This document shows positions 8,375 to 17,308 of a DNA stretch of 64,000 nucleotides, piece by piece; within the stretch, counting starts at the first letter, position 1; each line of letters begins with the position of its first letter. This stretch comes from an uncultured Shimia sp. (GTDB lineage: Bacteria; Pseudomonadota; Alphaproteobacteria; Rhodobacterales; Rhodobacteraceae), in NCBI RefSeq assembly GCF_947493595.1, contig NZ_CANLRL010000002.1:434001-498000 (forward strand), written 5' to 3'. The notes beneath the pieces are model-generated. The model was not told the origin of the DNA and made no database searches. It saw only the letters and a program-made list of their open reading frames with translations. The position numbers and the translations under genes were made by a program.

Positions 8375-9451
8375 CTAGGTTTGCGGTGTAATCGCGATCA
8401 GGTGATTGTCCCACTGCAAGGCGTGCTGCGCGGTGTCGCTTTGCAGTGTGCCGATGATGCCCGTGCCGGTGGTGAAGAGAAACCCGTCTGATGCCGGGCC
8501 AATGCCACAGACATCTTTTGCCGAAAGGATCGCGCTGGGCTGGGCAGTCTCGGTGTCAAAGACATGCAGGACATTACCGCGCGGCGAGGTGATGGCGACG
8601 AGGCGACCGTCGTTTGAGAGGGCCACGCTGCCGGCGTAGCCTTGCAGTTGTTGCTGTGCTGTCGGGGGCGCGGTGAGGAGTTCCGCCTCAGTGCCGCGTC
8701 GGTGCAGGCCAAGCAGGGGTGGAGCGACGGATTTGCTGCCTTGCCATTGCATGGCGAAGGCAACGAGCCCGTCAGTGCGCACAGCCAAATGACGGATTGA
8801 GTTTTTGTGCAGCGCGGCGGGCAGTTCGACCTGTTCCAGGACTTCTCCCGCCAAGCTAACATAGCTGAGATTAGGTTGCATCACCGGGATGTTGAGCTTG
8901 CTGCGGCCCATGTCGGGGTGGGTCTCGATGCCGCCGTTGGCAACGACAAGTGATTGGCCGTCTGGCATGATTTTGAGATCATGCGGGCCGACGCCGCCGG
9001 AAGAGAATTCCCCGATACGGGTGTAGTTTTGGGTGACATCCCAGAGGCCGATGATGCCTTCCCCCGCTTCAAAGTCATTCTCGGACGTGAAGAGCGTGCT
9101 GCCGTCAGTGGAAAACGCGCCGTGGCCGTAGAAGTGGCGGCCTTCCGGGGTGGTGAGCGTTGTCAGGACTGTACCGTCGCGGCAGTCCATCACCAAAGCA
9201 AAGCTGCCGGGACGGCGGGCGAAAGCAACCGCCTCAGCCCGTTCTGGGTGTGCAGCGGCTGCGTGGCCGCGGGCGGGCAACGGGATGGTGAAGGTGATCT
9301 CACCGGTCGTGGTGAGGCCTGCGAGCAGGTAGCTGCCGTTGGGCGCGCGGGCGGCGGAGAGGTAGTCGGGTGTGCCGACGCTGCTCCAGCCCGCGCTGGG
9401 CAGAAGGCTTGTGGCGGCGAGGCCTGCGAGCATGCGGCGGCGGGTGACCAT
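8375..9451 (-). CDS. DUF1513 protein, exported beta-propeller-like
   Basis: A 358-residue protein that starts with an arginine-rich signal peptide (MVTRRRMLAGLAATSLLPSAG), likely a Tat-type or lipoprotein-like leader. The body has repeated strand-turn blocks with HPERAEAVAFARRPG, GHGAFSTDGSTLFTSEND and GVGPHDLKIMPDGQSLVVANGG, typical of the DUF1513 family of seven-bladed propellers. Its ATG overlaps the stop of the upstream imelysin gene by one base. It is the last gene of the imelysin/di-heme cluster and probably works in the periplasm with those proteins. The family has no established biochemical role. Confidence 0.88.
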   Translation of the reverse strand: MVTRRRMLAGLAATSLLPSAGWSSVGTPDYLSAARAPNGSYLLAGLTTTGEITFTIPLPARGHAAAAHPERAEAVAFARRPGSFALVMDCRDGTVLTTLTTPEGRHFYGHGAFSTDGSTLFTSENDFEAGEGIIGLWDVTQNYTRIGEFSSGGVGPHDLKIMPDGQSLVVANGGIETHPDMGRSKLNIPVMQPNLSYVSLAGEVLEQVELPAALHKNSIRHLAVRTDGLVAFAMQWQGSKSVAPPLLGLHRRGTEAELLTAPPTAQQQLQGYAGSVALSNDGRLVAITSPRGNVLHVFDTETAQPSAILSAKDVCGIGPASDGFLFTTGTGIIGTLQSDTAQHALQWDNHLIAITPQT

Positions 9452-10467
9452 CAGTCGCCGTCCAGCGCGTTGAAGCCAGCGGTGACATCGAGGGCTGGGC
9501 CAAGTTCTAACAGGACAAAGCTGCGGATGTTGCCGATGTATTGCTGTAGGATTTCGACACGCAGGCGGCCCTGAATGTTGGCAACGCCGGCAAAGGCTGG
9601 GTCATCTTCCAACTCTGTTGCGTGTCCCAAGGCCAGAGAAAATGCGCCGTTGAGCGATTTGGCCGGGGTCGGTGTTTGTGTGGCGAGGATATGCGCAAGT
9701 TGCTCCAAAGAGGCGAGAGACACTGTGATGTTTTGCAGGCTGCGTTCCGATCTGCGAGCTTCGGCGCGCAGGGGGCGGGGTTTGTCAAAGGTGCCTAGCG
9801 GGCGCCCGAGGCGGGCCTCTTCGTTAAATTGCAGGCCGGTGTCGAGCGTTTTGAACAGCTCGGCCACAGCCGCGAGATCAGTGGTGTAACGGCCCTCTTT
9901 TGACGGGGTGCGCATGAGATCGGCGTAGCCGTTTTGCCAATCCGCCAGAATGGCATTGGCATTGCGGTCAATGTCTTTGGTGACGGCTTGGATCAGCGTG
10001 CAGCGATAGGCGTCACTTCCGAGGGTTTGGATGCGCTCATCATAGAGCAGGAACTCCAGAGCAAAAAAGCCATGCGCGGCGATAGAGACCTCCGCAAAAG
10101 CCTCCGCGTCCAATACGGCGGGGTCTTCGGTGGAGATGAGTTTGGAGAGCGCTTTGGGGGTAAAGCCCTTGGTGTCAGGCCAGAAGGCGAGGGAGAAAGC
10201 CCGCTCTTCCTCTTCGGTGGGGCCAAAGCGCAGGTGGCTGACGGCCATCCAAGCGTTAAAGCCCTCGTGATAGGCGGCGCGCAGGGCGGCGGAGTTGTTG
10301 GCGCAGTCTTCTGCTGCGGTGTTTTTGAGCGCGCCGGTGGCCTCTGACAAGGCGGTGAAGCCGGGTAAGATGTGGTTGTCGATTGCTGTGTCCACCAGCG
10401 CAGCGGGATCCAGCGCCCAGGCGGGATGCGCAAGCAGGAGGGAGGTGGTCAGGGCAAGCAGGCGCAT
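9451..10467 (-). CDS. Imelysin-family periplasmic protein (second copy, altered motif)
   Basis: A 338-residue protein with a cleavable signal peptide (MRLLALTTSLLLAHPAWA). Imelysins (peptidase family M75, related to EfeO and IrpA) are all-helical iron-regulated periplasmic proteins. The family motif GxHxxE reads GFFALE here (residues 133-138), so the histidine is replaced by phenylalanine. The flanking EFLLYDE still aligns with EFLLWGQ of the other copy. The ATG at 10467 lies 2 nt after the DUF1111 stop, and an upstream extension would run far into that gene. A binding role without the histidine-dependent function is an inference. Confidence 0.9.
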   Translation of the reverse strand: MRLLALTTSLLLAHPAWALDPAALVDTAIDNHILPGFTALSEATGALKNTAAEDCANNSAALRAAYHEGFNAWMAVSHLRFGPTEEEERAFSLAFWPDTKGFTPKALSKLISTEDPAVLDAEAFAEVSIAAHGFFALEFLLYDERIQTLGSDAYRCTLIQAVTKDIDRNANAILADWQNGYADLMRTPSKEGRYTTDLAAVAELFKTLDTGLQFNEEARLGRPLGTFDKPRPLRAEARRSERSLQNITVSLASLEQLAHILATQTPTPAKSLNGAFSLALGHATELEDDPAFAGVANIQGRLRVEILQQYIGNIRSFVLLELGPALDVTAGFNALDGD

Positions 10468-10469
10468 GG

Positions 10470-11981
10470 TCAGAGGCTTTCGATAAATCGGATGAGGGTG
10501 GCACGGTCTTCGGGTGGCATGGTGATCACGGTGTCTCTCATAGGCTGCGCTTCGCCGCCATGCCAGAGGATGGCTTCGAGGATATTGCGGGCGCGGCCGT
10601 CGTGCAGCAATTGCGTGTGGCCGGACACCTGACCGGTGAGGCCAATGCCCCAGAGCGGTGGTGTGCGCCACTCTTGTCCCGTCGCGCGCCCTTCGGGGCG
10701 GTTGTCAGCCAGATCCGGTCCCATGTCGTGCAACAGCATATCGGTGTAGGGCCAGATCAGCTGAAAGCTTTGGGCGGGCTGGTCTTGGAGCCGGTGGGTC
10801 ACAAAGGACGGCGTGTGGCAGGAGGCGCAGCCGGTGGTGTGAAAGACTTTTTTGCCGCGCAACACTTCTGGATCATCCACGTCGCGGCGGGCGGGTACGG
10901 CGAGGTTGGCGCTGTAGAAGGTCACTAGGTCGAGGCCGATCTCATCAACCTCAAACACCCGCACATCACCGTCGCCATGGGGGCTGTTAATGCAGTCGAC
11001 CTGCGCGGTGGTGCAGTCGCCGTGGCCCGCTTCAAACAGGGGAGTGGAGATACCGATATCTGCCGCAAAGGCCGCGGCGGATTGTTGGCGCAGGGTGGGG
11101 GCACCCGCCTTGAGGCCAAAGCGGCCCAGCATGGGGCGTTGGTATTCAACCGACCATGTGATGTTGGGGCGCCCGGAGATGCCATCGCCGTTTGCGTCGT
11201 CGGGATCGGCGTTTGCAAGGATGTCATCAGCGGGGATGGCATCTAGAAGGCCGAGGCCGATCATTTGCGGCGCAACGCGGGGGCTGAGCATCACGTCCGC
11301 GTGTAGCGTTCCATAGCCGAGGTCTTGCAGGGCATAAGATGGGCGTCGCAGTGTCGCGGTCTCGCCGCCGGACAACACGACGTCGAAGTCTTCGAAGGTG
11401 ACTTCAATGCGAGCTTCGGCGGGGTGGCCGGGCAGGCTGAAATCCTGGATTTGGCTGCCGTAGGTCGGCTCAGGACGTGTTGCGAGGAAATCTTCGATTT
11501 GGTGAATTTGGTCCCCTTGTTGGCCGGGGATGGCCAGCTTGATCGCCAGCGATAGCGCGTCATCCTCAGGGCTGTCCGGTGCGTGGCCGCGTCCGGCACG
11601 TTGGTGGCAGCCAAGGCAGTTGCGCGCGTTGTACAGCGGGCCGAGGCCGTCGGAGGCCAGGGTGGAGCTGGGGGAGGAGACCCAGAGTTTGTCAAACATC
11701 GCTTCACCCATGCGGAAGGTGAGGCCATCTTCTTTGCTGAGATTGGCTGAGGGTTGTTTGAAAGCAAAGGCATCGGTGCGAGCCGGGACCGTGGCGGCGC
11801 CAGCAGGGCGGGATTCAAACCTATGCGGTTTGGAAAAATCGGTGGGGGCGGCGGTGACGCTTTGGATGCGCTGGACCTCGTCGTCGGTGCGGGGCACGAC
11901 GTTGAGGTGGCGGTCATCCAGTGCGTGGGCTGACGTGCTGGCAAAGAGTGTGCAGAAGACCGTGGCGGAGGAAAGTCGCAT
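10470..11981 (-). CDS. Di-heme oxidoreductase-like protein (DUF1111)
   Basis: A 503-residue exported protein. It has a signal peptide (MRLSSATVFCTLFASTSAHA) and two c-type heme sites, CLGCH (122-126) and CASCH (385-389). A DPDDANGDGISGRPN segment between them resembles a calcium-binding loop. This is the DUF1111 family, often called di-heme thiol oxidoreductase and related to bacterial cytochrome c peroxidases. It is flanked on both sides by imelysin genes, a recurrent arrangement in iron-regulated loci. The ATG at 11981 sits just after a strong terminator-like hairpin, so its expression may be lower than that of the first imelysin. Confidence 0.9.
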   Translation of the reverse strand: MRLSSATVFCTLFASTSAHALDDRHLNVVPRTDDEVQRIQSVTAAPTDFSKPHRFESRPAGAATVPARTDAFAFKQPSANLSKEDGLTFRMGEAMFDKLWVSSPSSTLASDGLGPLYNARNCLGCHQRAGRGHAPDSPEDDALSLAIKLAIPGQQGDQIHQIEDFLATRPEPTYGSQIQDFSLPGHPAEARIEVTFEDFDVVLSGGETATLRRPSYALQDLGYGTLHADVMLSPRVAPQMIGLGLLDAIPADDILANADPDDANGDGISGRPNITWSVEYQRPMLGRFGLKAGAPTLRQQSAAAFAADIGISTPLFEAGHGDCTTAQVDCINSPHGDGDVRVFEVDEIGLDLVTFYSANLAVPARRDVDDPEVLRGKKVFHTTGCASCHTPSFVTHRLQDQPAQSFQLIWPYTDMLLHDMGPDLADNRPEGRATGQEWRTPPLWGIGLTGQVSGHTQLLHDGRARNILEAILWHGGEAQPMRDTVITMPPEDRATLIRFIESL

Positions 11982-12000
11982 TGGCGGGGCCTTGGAAAGT

Positions 12001-12028
12001 AAAAAAGGGGCGGCGGGATGGCCGCCCC
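12001..12028 (-). terminator. Strong intrinsic terminator/attenuator inside the imelysin cluster
   Basis: On the minus strand GGGGCGGC, a six-base loop and GCCGCCCC form a perfect eight-pair GC stem, followed by six Ts. It lies in the 76 nt between the first imelysin and the DUF1111 gene. Partial termination here would set the ratio between the first imelysin and the three genes behind it. Confidence 0.88.
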
Positions 12029-12057
12029 TCACATGTCTTACGTCGGTGACGTTGGTA

Positions 12058-13317
12058 TTAGTGGAACACAGCGTCTGGGTTGTCGAGGCTGTCGGAGCCT
12101 TCAAACGCCAGGTTGTCCAAGCCAAGCGCCGTCACAGCGGCTTCGATGGATTTGGTCTGATCCACCAGACCGTCCACGCCCCCCATGACCAGTGCTTCGC
12201 CAGCTGCGTTGCCGCGTTCCAGCATTTGGTCGTAGGAGAAACCTGCCTCGGCGGCGGTTTTGATGCGGCCCAGCGACATCATGGTGGTGGAGAGCTTGGA
12301 TTGCAGCTCTGCGTCCAGATCGGCGTTCACTTCTGCCACGAGATCAGACACGGATGGGCCAGACACCAAGGAGCCATCTACACGCACGTATTCACCAAGG
12401 TAGACGTTCTGGATGCCCAGGCCGTCGTAGTAGTGGCTGTTGTGGGTGTTGTCGGAGAAGCAGTCGTGCTCTTCTTCTGGATCGTTCAGCAGCAGGCCAA
12501 GGCGCATACGCTCACCAGCTTGCTCGCCGTAGGACAGGGAGCCCATGCCGGTTAGGATGGCCACGATGCCAGCGTCCGCGTTGCCGGTAACTGTTGCCCG
12601 GGCTTCGCCGTCTGTGGACCACTGAGCGGCCATGAATTCCAGATCGGAGACCAGCAGGTCGGTTGCGGCTTTCAGGTAGGCGCCGCGACGGTCACAGTTG
12701 TCGCCGGTGCAGGCGTCGCCCGCTGCGAAGTCGGTCCAAGGGCGGTCACCCGCGCCGTGGTTGTGGCCGTTCATGTCCTGGCCCCAGAGCAGGAATTCGA
12801 TGGCATGGTAGCCGGTGGCAACGTTGGCTTCTACGCCGTCAGCTTCGTGCAGGCTTTCCAGCAGGGCTGGGGTGATTTCTGCGGCGTCAATGGTTTCGCC
12901 GGAGATTTCGAAAGACGCGTTGGCGATCACGTTCAGCGCGGCTAGCGGGTTCTCGTCTGATGGGCCACCGTAGGCAGCGTCTACATAGTCGATCAGACCT
13001 TCGTCCAGTGGCCAAGCGTTCACTTTGCCTTCCCAGTCATCCACAGCGGCGTTGCCAAAGCGGTAAACTTCGGTCTGCTGGTACGGCACGCGGGAGGCCA
13101 ACCATGCGCCTTGGGCGTTGTGCAGCGCTTCGGCGGATGGGTTTTCGATCAGCGCGTTCACAGCCGCTTGCAGTGTTTTGGCGGTGATCAGGCTGTCTTC
13201 GTATTTGGCGGCGGCGATGTCTGCGTAGTTGGCAACGACGTCCGCTTTGTTGGCGGCGAAAGCCGGGGCGGTCAGTGCGAGCACAGCCGCAGAAGTGGTC
13301 AAAAATGTACGAGTCAT
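12058..13317 (-). CDS. Imelysin-family iron-regulated protein (IrpA-like)
   Basis: A 419-residue protein with a signal peptide (MTRTFLTTSAAVLALTAPAFA). The family motif GxHxxE is intact as GYHAIE (169-174), followed by FLLWGQDMNGHNHGAGDRPW, a conserved block of IrpA-like imelysins. Family members are induced by iron limitation and are thought to bind metal in the periplasm or outer envelope; a peptidase role is disputed. The ATG at 13317 begins the signal peptide, and the longer open frame adds only 20 unlikely residues. An operator-like site lies 35-51 bp upstream of the start and a terminator lies directly downstream, so this gene can be a transcription unit of its own. Confidence 0.92.
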   Translation of the reverse strand: MTRTFLTTSAAVLALTAPAFAANKADVVANYADIAAAKYEDSLITAKTLQAAVNALIENPSAEALHNAQGAWLASRVPYQQTEVYRFGNAAVDDWEGKVNAWPLDEGLIDYVDAAYGGPSDENPLAALNVIANASFEISGETIDAAEITPALLESLHEADGVEANVATGYHAIEFLLWGQDMNGHNHGAGDRPWTDFAAGDACTGDNCDRRGAYLKAATDLLVSDLEFMAAQWSTDGEARATVTGNADAGIVAILTGMGSLSYGEQAGERMRLGLLLNDPEEEHDCFSDNTHNSHYYDGLGIQNVYLGEYVRVDGSLVSGPSVSDLVAEVNADLDAELQSKLSTTMMSLGRIKTAAEAGFSYDQMLERGNAAGEALVMGGVDGLVDQTKSIEAAVTALGLDNLAFEGSDSLDNPDAVFH

Positions 13318-13351
13318 GGAATCCGGTCCCTGTTGAGAATTGCGGGCATAA

Positions 13352-13368
13352 CTGACTACTTTTGTCGA
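13352..13368 (-). promoter_or_regulatory. Operator-like site upstream of the first imelysin
   Basis: CTGACTACTTTTGTCGA on the plus strand is a CTGAC/GTCnG inverted repeat with a seven-base spacer. It differs at three positions from the site before the peroxidase gene at 14592-14608. It lies 35-51 bp before the imelysin ATG, where a repressor could block the promoter. It has the general shape of the iron-responsive boxes predicted for Rhodobacterales; the regulator is inferred. Confidence 0.6.
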
Positions 13369-13398
13369 CTTCGTCAATCCTTATTAATTTTGTATGTT

Positions 13399-13429
13399 TT
13401 TGAGTGCGACGGAATGCCCCGCACTCAAA
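13399..13429. other. Ten-pair perfect hairpin between peroxidase and imelysin genes
   Basis: TTTGAGTGCG and CGCACTCAAA flank an 11-base loop. No T-run follows on either strand, so it is not a classical terminator. It may end or protect the peroxidase transcript. Confidence 0.5.
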
Positions 13430-13448
13430 GAGGTGCCGAAAATAGATC

Positions 13449-14576
13449 TTATTGCGCGTCGAGCAGGTGTTCGTAGCGCGCGTCGGTCAGGGTCTTGAGG
13501 AAGGCGACAATGGCATCGACACGCTGATCATCGAGTGCTGGGCCGTGCGTTAGCTCTTCAAATGCCAAGGTTGCAGGCACGGCAGGCATGCGGAAGGTCT
13601 TGCCGGTTTCCGGGTTGGTGCGGCGTGCGGGATCGGTGGTGTTGAATTGGTTGTAGAACAACACAACGGTGCGCAGGTCTTCAAACACGCCGTTGTGCAT
13701 ATAGGGACCGGTGACGGCCACATTGCGCAAGGTGGGGGTTTTGAATTTACCGCGCAGGGTCGGGTTGCTGTCCATATCCGGATGCGCGGCAAGGCCGACG
13801 TCCACGGTGCCGGGTTTCACGCCGTTGAGGGCGCGCAGGGACAGGTTTTCCGGAACGCCGATGTTGTGGTGTTCGTAGTTGGAGAACGTCTCCTGTGGGT
13901 CCATCGCGTTTGTGCCCAGCTGGTGGCACAGGTTGCAGTTGGTGAACTGCTCAGAGAAAAACAGGACGCGGCCGAGGTCTTCTTCGCGGGTCAATTCGAC
14001 TTCGCCGCGCAGGAAACGGTCGTATTTGCTGTCAAACGGCGCAAACACCTCGGTGCGCTCAAAGGCGGCAATGGCGTCGGTCATGGCAGTGTAGCCGGTT
14101 GCCGGATCGCTGAGAACATCCCCGTCAAACAGGGCCGGGAAAGCCTGTGTGTAGATCGGATCTTCGAGAAGGCGTGTGATCACAGCGGCCTCATCAGCCA
14201 TGCCCATTTCGATAGGATTCAGCGGCGGGCCGCCGGCTTGATCCTCCAGGCGGTTGGCGCGGCCATCCCAGAATTGGCCGCCCGTCCAAATGCCATCTGC
14301 GTTTTTGTGGAACTCTGGTGTGAAGGCGGCATAAGCGGCGCTGGGTGCGTTGCGATCTCCGAGCGACTCACCATCATCGCCAATCGAGGCCATGCCACGC
14401 GGGTCGGCAAAGCCGCGCTCTGGATCATGGCAAGTGGCGCAAGATTGGGTGCGGTTGGCCGAGAGGTTCACATCAAAGAACAGGCGTTCACCGAGGGCTT
14501 CTAGAGTGGTGGGGACGTCTTCCGCCAAAGCTGGCGAGGAGGCGAGCACACATGCAATAGCGAGAGAGCGATACAT
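13449..14576 (-). CDS. MauG/CcpA-type di-heme cytochrome c peroxidase
   Basis: A 375-residue periplasmic protein with a signal peptide (MYRSLAIACVLASSPALA). It has two heme c sites, CATCH (46-50) and CNLCH (214-218), and the family segments SAAYAAFTPEFHKNADG, FWDGRANRLEDQA, FKTPTLRNVAVTGPYMHNG and LFYNQFN. Members reduce hydrogen peroxide or carry out protein oxidations, taking electrons from small cytochromes. The ATG at 14576 is chosen for the signal peptide. A perfect operator-like palindrome lies 16-32 bp upstream and is shared with the imelysin gene downstream, which suggests joint control. Confidence 0.92.
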   Translation of the reverse strand: MYRSLAIACVLASSPALAEDVPTTLEALGERLFFDVNLSANRTQSCATCHDPERGFADPRGMASIGDDGESLGDRNAPSAAYAAFTPEFHKNADGIWTGGQFWDGRANRLEDQAGGPPLNPIEMGMADEAAVITRLLEDPIYTQAFPALFDGDVLSDPATGYTAMTDAIAAFERTEVFAPFDSKYDRFLRGEVELTREEDLGRVLFFSEQFTNCNLCHQLGTNAMDPQETFSNYEHHNIGVPENLSLRALNGVKPGTVDVGLAAHPDMDSNPTLRGKFKTPTLRNVAVTGPYMHNGVFEDLRTVVLFYNQFNTTDPARRTNPETGKTFRMPAVPATLAFEELTHGPALDDQRVDAIVAFLKTLTDARYEHLLDAQ

Positions 14577-14591
14577 TGGGGTGTCCCATTT

Positions 14592-14608
14592 CTGACTAGT
14601 TTTGTCAG
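14592..14608 (-). promoter_or_regulatory. Operator-like palindrome upstream of the peroxidase gene
   Basis: CTGACTAGTTTTGTCAG has perfect CTGAC and GTCAG arms around a seven-base spacer. It lies 16-32 bp before the ATG and matches the site at 13352-13368 at 14 of 17 positions. The shared spacer (TAsTTTT) as well as the arms argues for one regulator binding both. Confidence 0.65.
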
Positions 14609-14660
14609 TTTTTTGCGCCTGTTTATTGAGCGGGTCAACTGCCGTCTTGCCGCACCCCAA

Positions 14661-14695
14661 AAAACAAAAAGCCCCCGGCATTGCGAGGGCTTTTC
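14661..14695 (-). terminator. Rho-independent terminator after the enoyl-CoA hydratase gene
   Basis: On the minus strand, AAAAGCCC and GGGCTTTT flank a 12-base loop and are followed by TGTTTTTT. It ends the enoyl-CoA hydratase transcript before the peroxidase promoter. Confidence 0.8.
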
Positions 14696-14713
14696 AATAA
14701 TTGTGCGGTCGGA

Positions 14714-15490
14714 TCAGCGGTCGCGGAATTGTGCTTCGCGCTTTTCCATAAAGGCGGCCATGCCTTCTTTCTGATCTTCGGTCGCAAACAGCGAGTGGAA
14801 GGCGCGGCGTTCGAACAGAAGACCTTCACGCAGGGAGCTTTCAAAGCTGCGATTCACAGCCTCTTTGGCGGTGCGCGCGGCGATCAGAGATTTCTCTGCG
14901 ATCTTCTGCGCGGCGCTCATGGTTTCTTCCATCAGCTTTTTGGCAGGCACAACACGGCTCACAAGGCCGGAACGCTCCGCTTCTTCGGCGTTCATGAAGC
15001 GGCCGGTCAGGTTCATGTCCATGGATTTGGACTTGCCCACAGCGCGGGTCAGGCGTTGGCTGCCGCCGATGCCGGCGATTACGCCGAGATTGATCTCTGG
15101 CTGGCCAAATTTCGCGGTCTCAGAAGCGATGATGAAGTCACAAGCCATCGCCAATTCACAGCCGCCACCCAAGGCGTAGCCGGATACGGCCGCGATGACA
15201 GGCTTGCGGATGTCTTGGATGCGGTCGCCAAACTCGGCAAACAGGTTGGAGAGGTTCACGTCCGCAAAGCTCATCGCCGACATCTCTTTGATGTCGGCGC
15301 CTGCGGCGAAAGCCTTCTCGGAGCCCGTGATGACGATGCAGCGCACCTTGTCGTTGGCGTCGGCGCTTTCCAGCGCTTCCTGGAGTTCCCCAATCAACTG
15401 CTGGCTCAGGGCGTTCAATGCGTCTGGGCGGTTCAGCTTGATAAGGGCGACGTGGTCTTCGATATCGACGATGATCGTCTCAAAAGCCAT
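14714..15490 (-). CDS. Enoyl-CoA hydratase/isomerase (crotonase family)
   Basis: A 258-residue crotonase. [11 protein letters not shown] forms the first part of the oxyanion hole, and [15 protein letters not shown] carries the second with the first catalytic glutamate. The second glutamate is in [20 protein letters not shown]. Length and motifs match short-chain enoyl-CoA hydratases of beta-oxidation, adding water to trans-2-enoyl-CoA. It lies downstream of mutM on the same strand and is closed by a terminator. In many alphaproteobacteria this gene lies between mutM and rpsT-dnaA, but here rpsT is 34 kb away. Confidence 0.93.
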   Translation of the reverse strand: MAFETIIVDIEDHVALIKLNRPDALNALSQQLIGELQEALESADANDKVRCIVITGSEKAFAAGADIKEMSAMSFADVNLSNLFAEFGDRIQDIRKPVIAAVSGYALGGGCELAMACDFIIASETAKFGQPEINLGVIAGIGGSQRLTRAVGKSKSMDMNLTGRFMNAEEAERSGLVSRVVPAKKLMEETMSAAQKIAEKSLIAARTAKEAVNRSFESSLREGLLFERRAFHSLFATEDQKEGMAAFMEKREAQFRDR

Positions 15491-15553
15491 GAGTTATGCT
15501 TTCATTGTTCCGGTCAGGAGTGATTGATTACCATTTGATGAAACTGGATCAAG

Positions 15554-16405
15554 CTATCTTTGGCATTGCGGGCAGTAGAAAGACGAGCGGCCAGATTGGG
15601 TGATTCGGCATATTTTGCTAGTGCAATCGGGGGTTTTACAGGGTTCTCCCTCGCGTCCGTAGACGTCAAAACTGTGTTGAAAATATCCCAGTTCGCCGTC
15701 GGCTTGGCGGAAGTCACGTAACGAACTTCCTCCGGCGTCTATGGCCTCCTGCAAAACATCGCGGATGATAGGCACAAGACTGTGTGCGCGCGCTTGCGAA
15801 ATCGCCCCTGCTTTGCGTTTTGGCGCTATCCCTGCGCGAAAGAGCGCCTCACAGACATAGATGTTGCCCAAGCCCGCCACGATGCGTTGATCGAGCAGGG
15901 CAGATTTGATGGGCGTGTTCTTTTTGCTGAGTCGCTTAGCCAGATAGGATTCGTGGAAATCATTACCCAGTGGCTCGGGGCCAAGCTTGGCAATGAGGGT
16001 GTGTGTTTCGGTGTTGTCGCTTGGCAAAAGATCCATGGCACCAAAGCGGCGGGGGTCGTTGAAGGTGATGCGTGCGCCGTTGTCCATGTCAAACACCACA
16101 TGGTCATGTTTTTCAGCCTTCGGGTGGTCGTGGGCAAATTGTCCCAGCGGGTCGCCGGAGACGGTCATGCGGCCAGACATGCCAAGATGGATGAGCAACG
16201 ACTCGTTGGTGTCGAGGTCTGCGAGGATGTATTTGGAGCGGCGGCGCAGCTGTGTCACTTTTGCGCCGGTGAGCCGTTCGGCCATGCGCTCAGGGAAGGG
16301 CCAGCGCAAGTCGGGGCGATTGACCTGCGCACGGGCAATGGTCGCCCCTTCCATGGCAGGTTGCAGACCACGGCGTACGGTTTCGACTTCGGGCAGTTCA
16401 GGCAT
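15554..16405 (-). CDS. mutM: Formamidopyrimidine-DNA glycosylase
   Basis: A 283-residue base-excision repair enzyme removing 8-oxoguanine and opened purines. It starts [13 protein letters not shown] after the initiator methionine, so Pro2 is the Schiff-base nucleophile and Glu3 the general acid. [13 protein letters not shown] is the helix-two-turn-helix DNA-binding region. The C-terminal zinc finger has four cysteines (CKTPDC ... CPQC), and the loop [11 protein letters not shown] is typical. The ATG at 16405 is required by the nucleophile rule, so the longer frame to 16429 is rejected. It is divergent from ubiE. Confidence 0.96.
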   Translation of the reverse strand: MPELPEVETVRRGLQPAMEGATIARAQVNRPDLRWPFPERMAERLTGAKVTQLRRRSKYILADLDTNESLLIHLGMSGRMTVSGDPLGQFAHDHPKAEKHDHVVFDMDNGARITFNDPRRFGAMDLLPSDNTETHTLIAKLGPEPLGNDFHESYLAKRLSKKNTPIKSALLDQRIVAGLGNIYVCEALFRAGIAPKRKAGAISQARAHSLVPIIRDVLQEAIDAGGSSLRDFRQADGELGYFQHSFDVYGREGEPCKTPDCTSKICRITQSGRSSFYCPQCQR

Positions 16406-16558
16406 TCTCACCTCTGGGTTCCAAGACACTCAGACCATGCGCGAGGTTGCTGGGCGGGATCAAGCCGCGTTTTGGCGCACAAAGCCGGTGCCAAATCAGC
16501 GCATTGTACCTGTTTGGACAGCCCTATATGAATGTGGCAACCAAGAGGATTTCGCATC

Positions 16559-17308
16559 ATGGCGGATAGCAATAACACCACCCATTTTGGCTTTGAAACT
16601 GTGCCTGAGGCCGAGAAGGCCGGGCGCGTACAGGGCGTTTTTGGCTCGGTTGCCAGCAAATACGACATTATGAATGATGTTATGTCGATGGGCATCCACC
16701 GCATCTGGAAAGACGCGATGATGGATTGGCTGGCACCCCGTCCGGGGCAGAAGCTTCTGGATGTGGCGGGCGGGACCGGCGATGTGTCGTTCAAATTCCT
16801 GAAACGCGCGGGAAGTGGCCATGCCACAGTGTGTGATTTGACGGAACCGATGTTGGTGGCAGGGCGCCAGCGAGCGGAAGCGGACCATATGTCTGAGAGC
16901 CTCGACTGGGTGGTTGGGGACGCGATGGCGCTGCCGTTTGAGGACAACACGTTTGACGTCTACACCATCAGTTTTGGCATTCGGAATGTGACGCGGCCGC
17001 AGGAAGCGCTGAATGAAGCGTTTCGGGTTCTGAAGCCCGGTGGGCGCTTGATGGTTCTGGAATTCAGTCAGATTCCCAATGACATGATGCAGAAGGTCTA
17101 TGACCTCTATTCGTTCAACATCATTCCGCAGATGGGCAAAGTGATCGCCAATGATCGCGACAGCTATCAGTATCTGGTCGAGAGCATCCGTAAATTCCCG
17201 GATCAGGACACGTTCCTGGATATGGTGAAAACCGCTGGGTTTGAGAATGCCAAGTACCGCAATCTGACCATGGGCATTGCCGCACTGCATTCGGGTTGGA
17301 AGCTGTGA
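16559..17308 (+). CDS. ubiE: Ubiquinone/menaquinone biosynthesis C-methyltransferase UbiE
   Basis: A 249-residue SAM-dependent methyltransferase adding the C-methyl group to the demethylated benzoquinol of the ubiquinone pathway. Motif I is [12 protein letters not shown], and the family signatures [17 protein letters not shown] and [26 protein letters not shown] are present. The ATG at 16559 ([12 protein letters not shown]) is chosen over an open frame starting at 16532. The stop overlaps the ubiB GTG by four bases, so the two are translationally coupled. Confidence 0.96.
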   Translation: MADSNNTTHFGFETVPEAEKAGRVQGVFGSVASKYDIMNDVMSMGIHRIWKDAMMDWLAPRPGQKLLDVAGGTGDVSFKFLKRAGSGHATVCDLTEPMLVAGRQRAEADHMSESLDWVVGDAMALPFEDNTFDVYTISFGIRNVTRPQEALNEAFRVLKPGGRLMVLEFSQIPNDMMQKVYDLYSFNIIPQMGKVIANDRDSYQYLVESIRKFPDQDTFLDMVKTAGFENAKYRNLTMGIAALHSGWKL

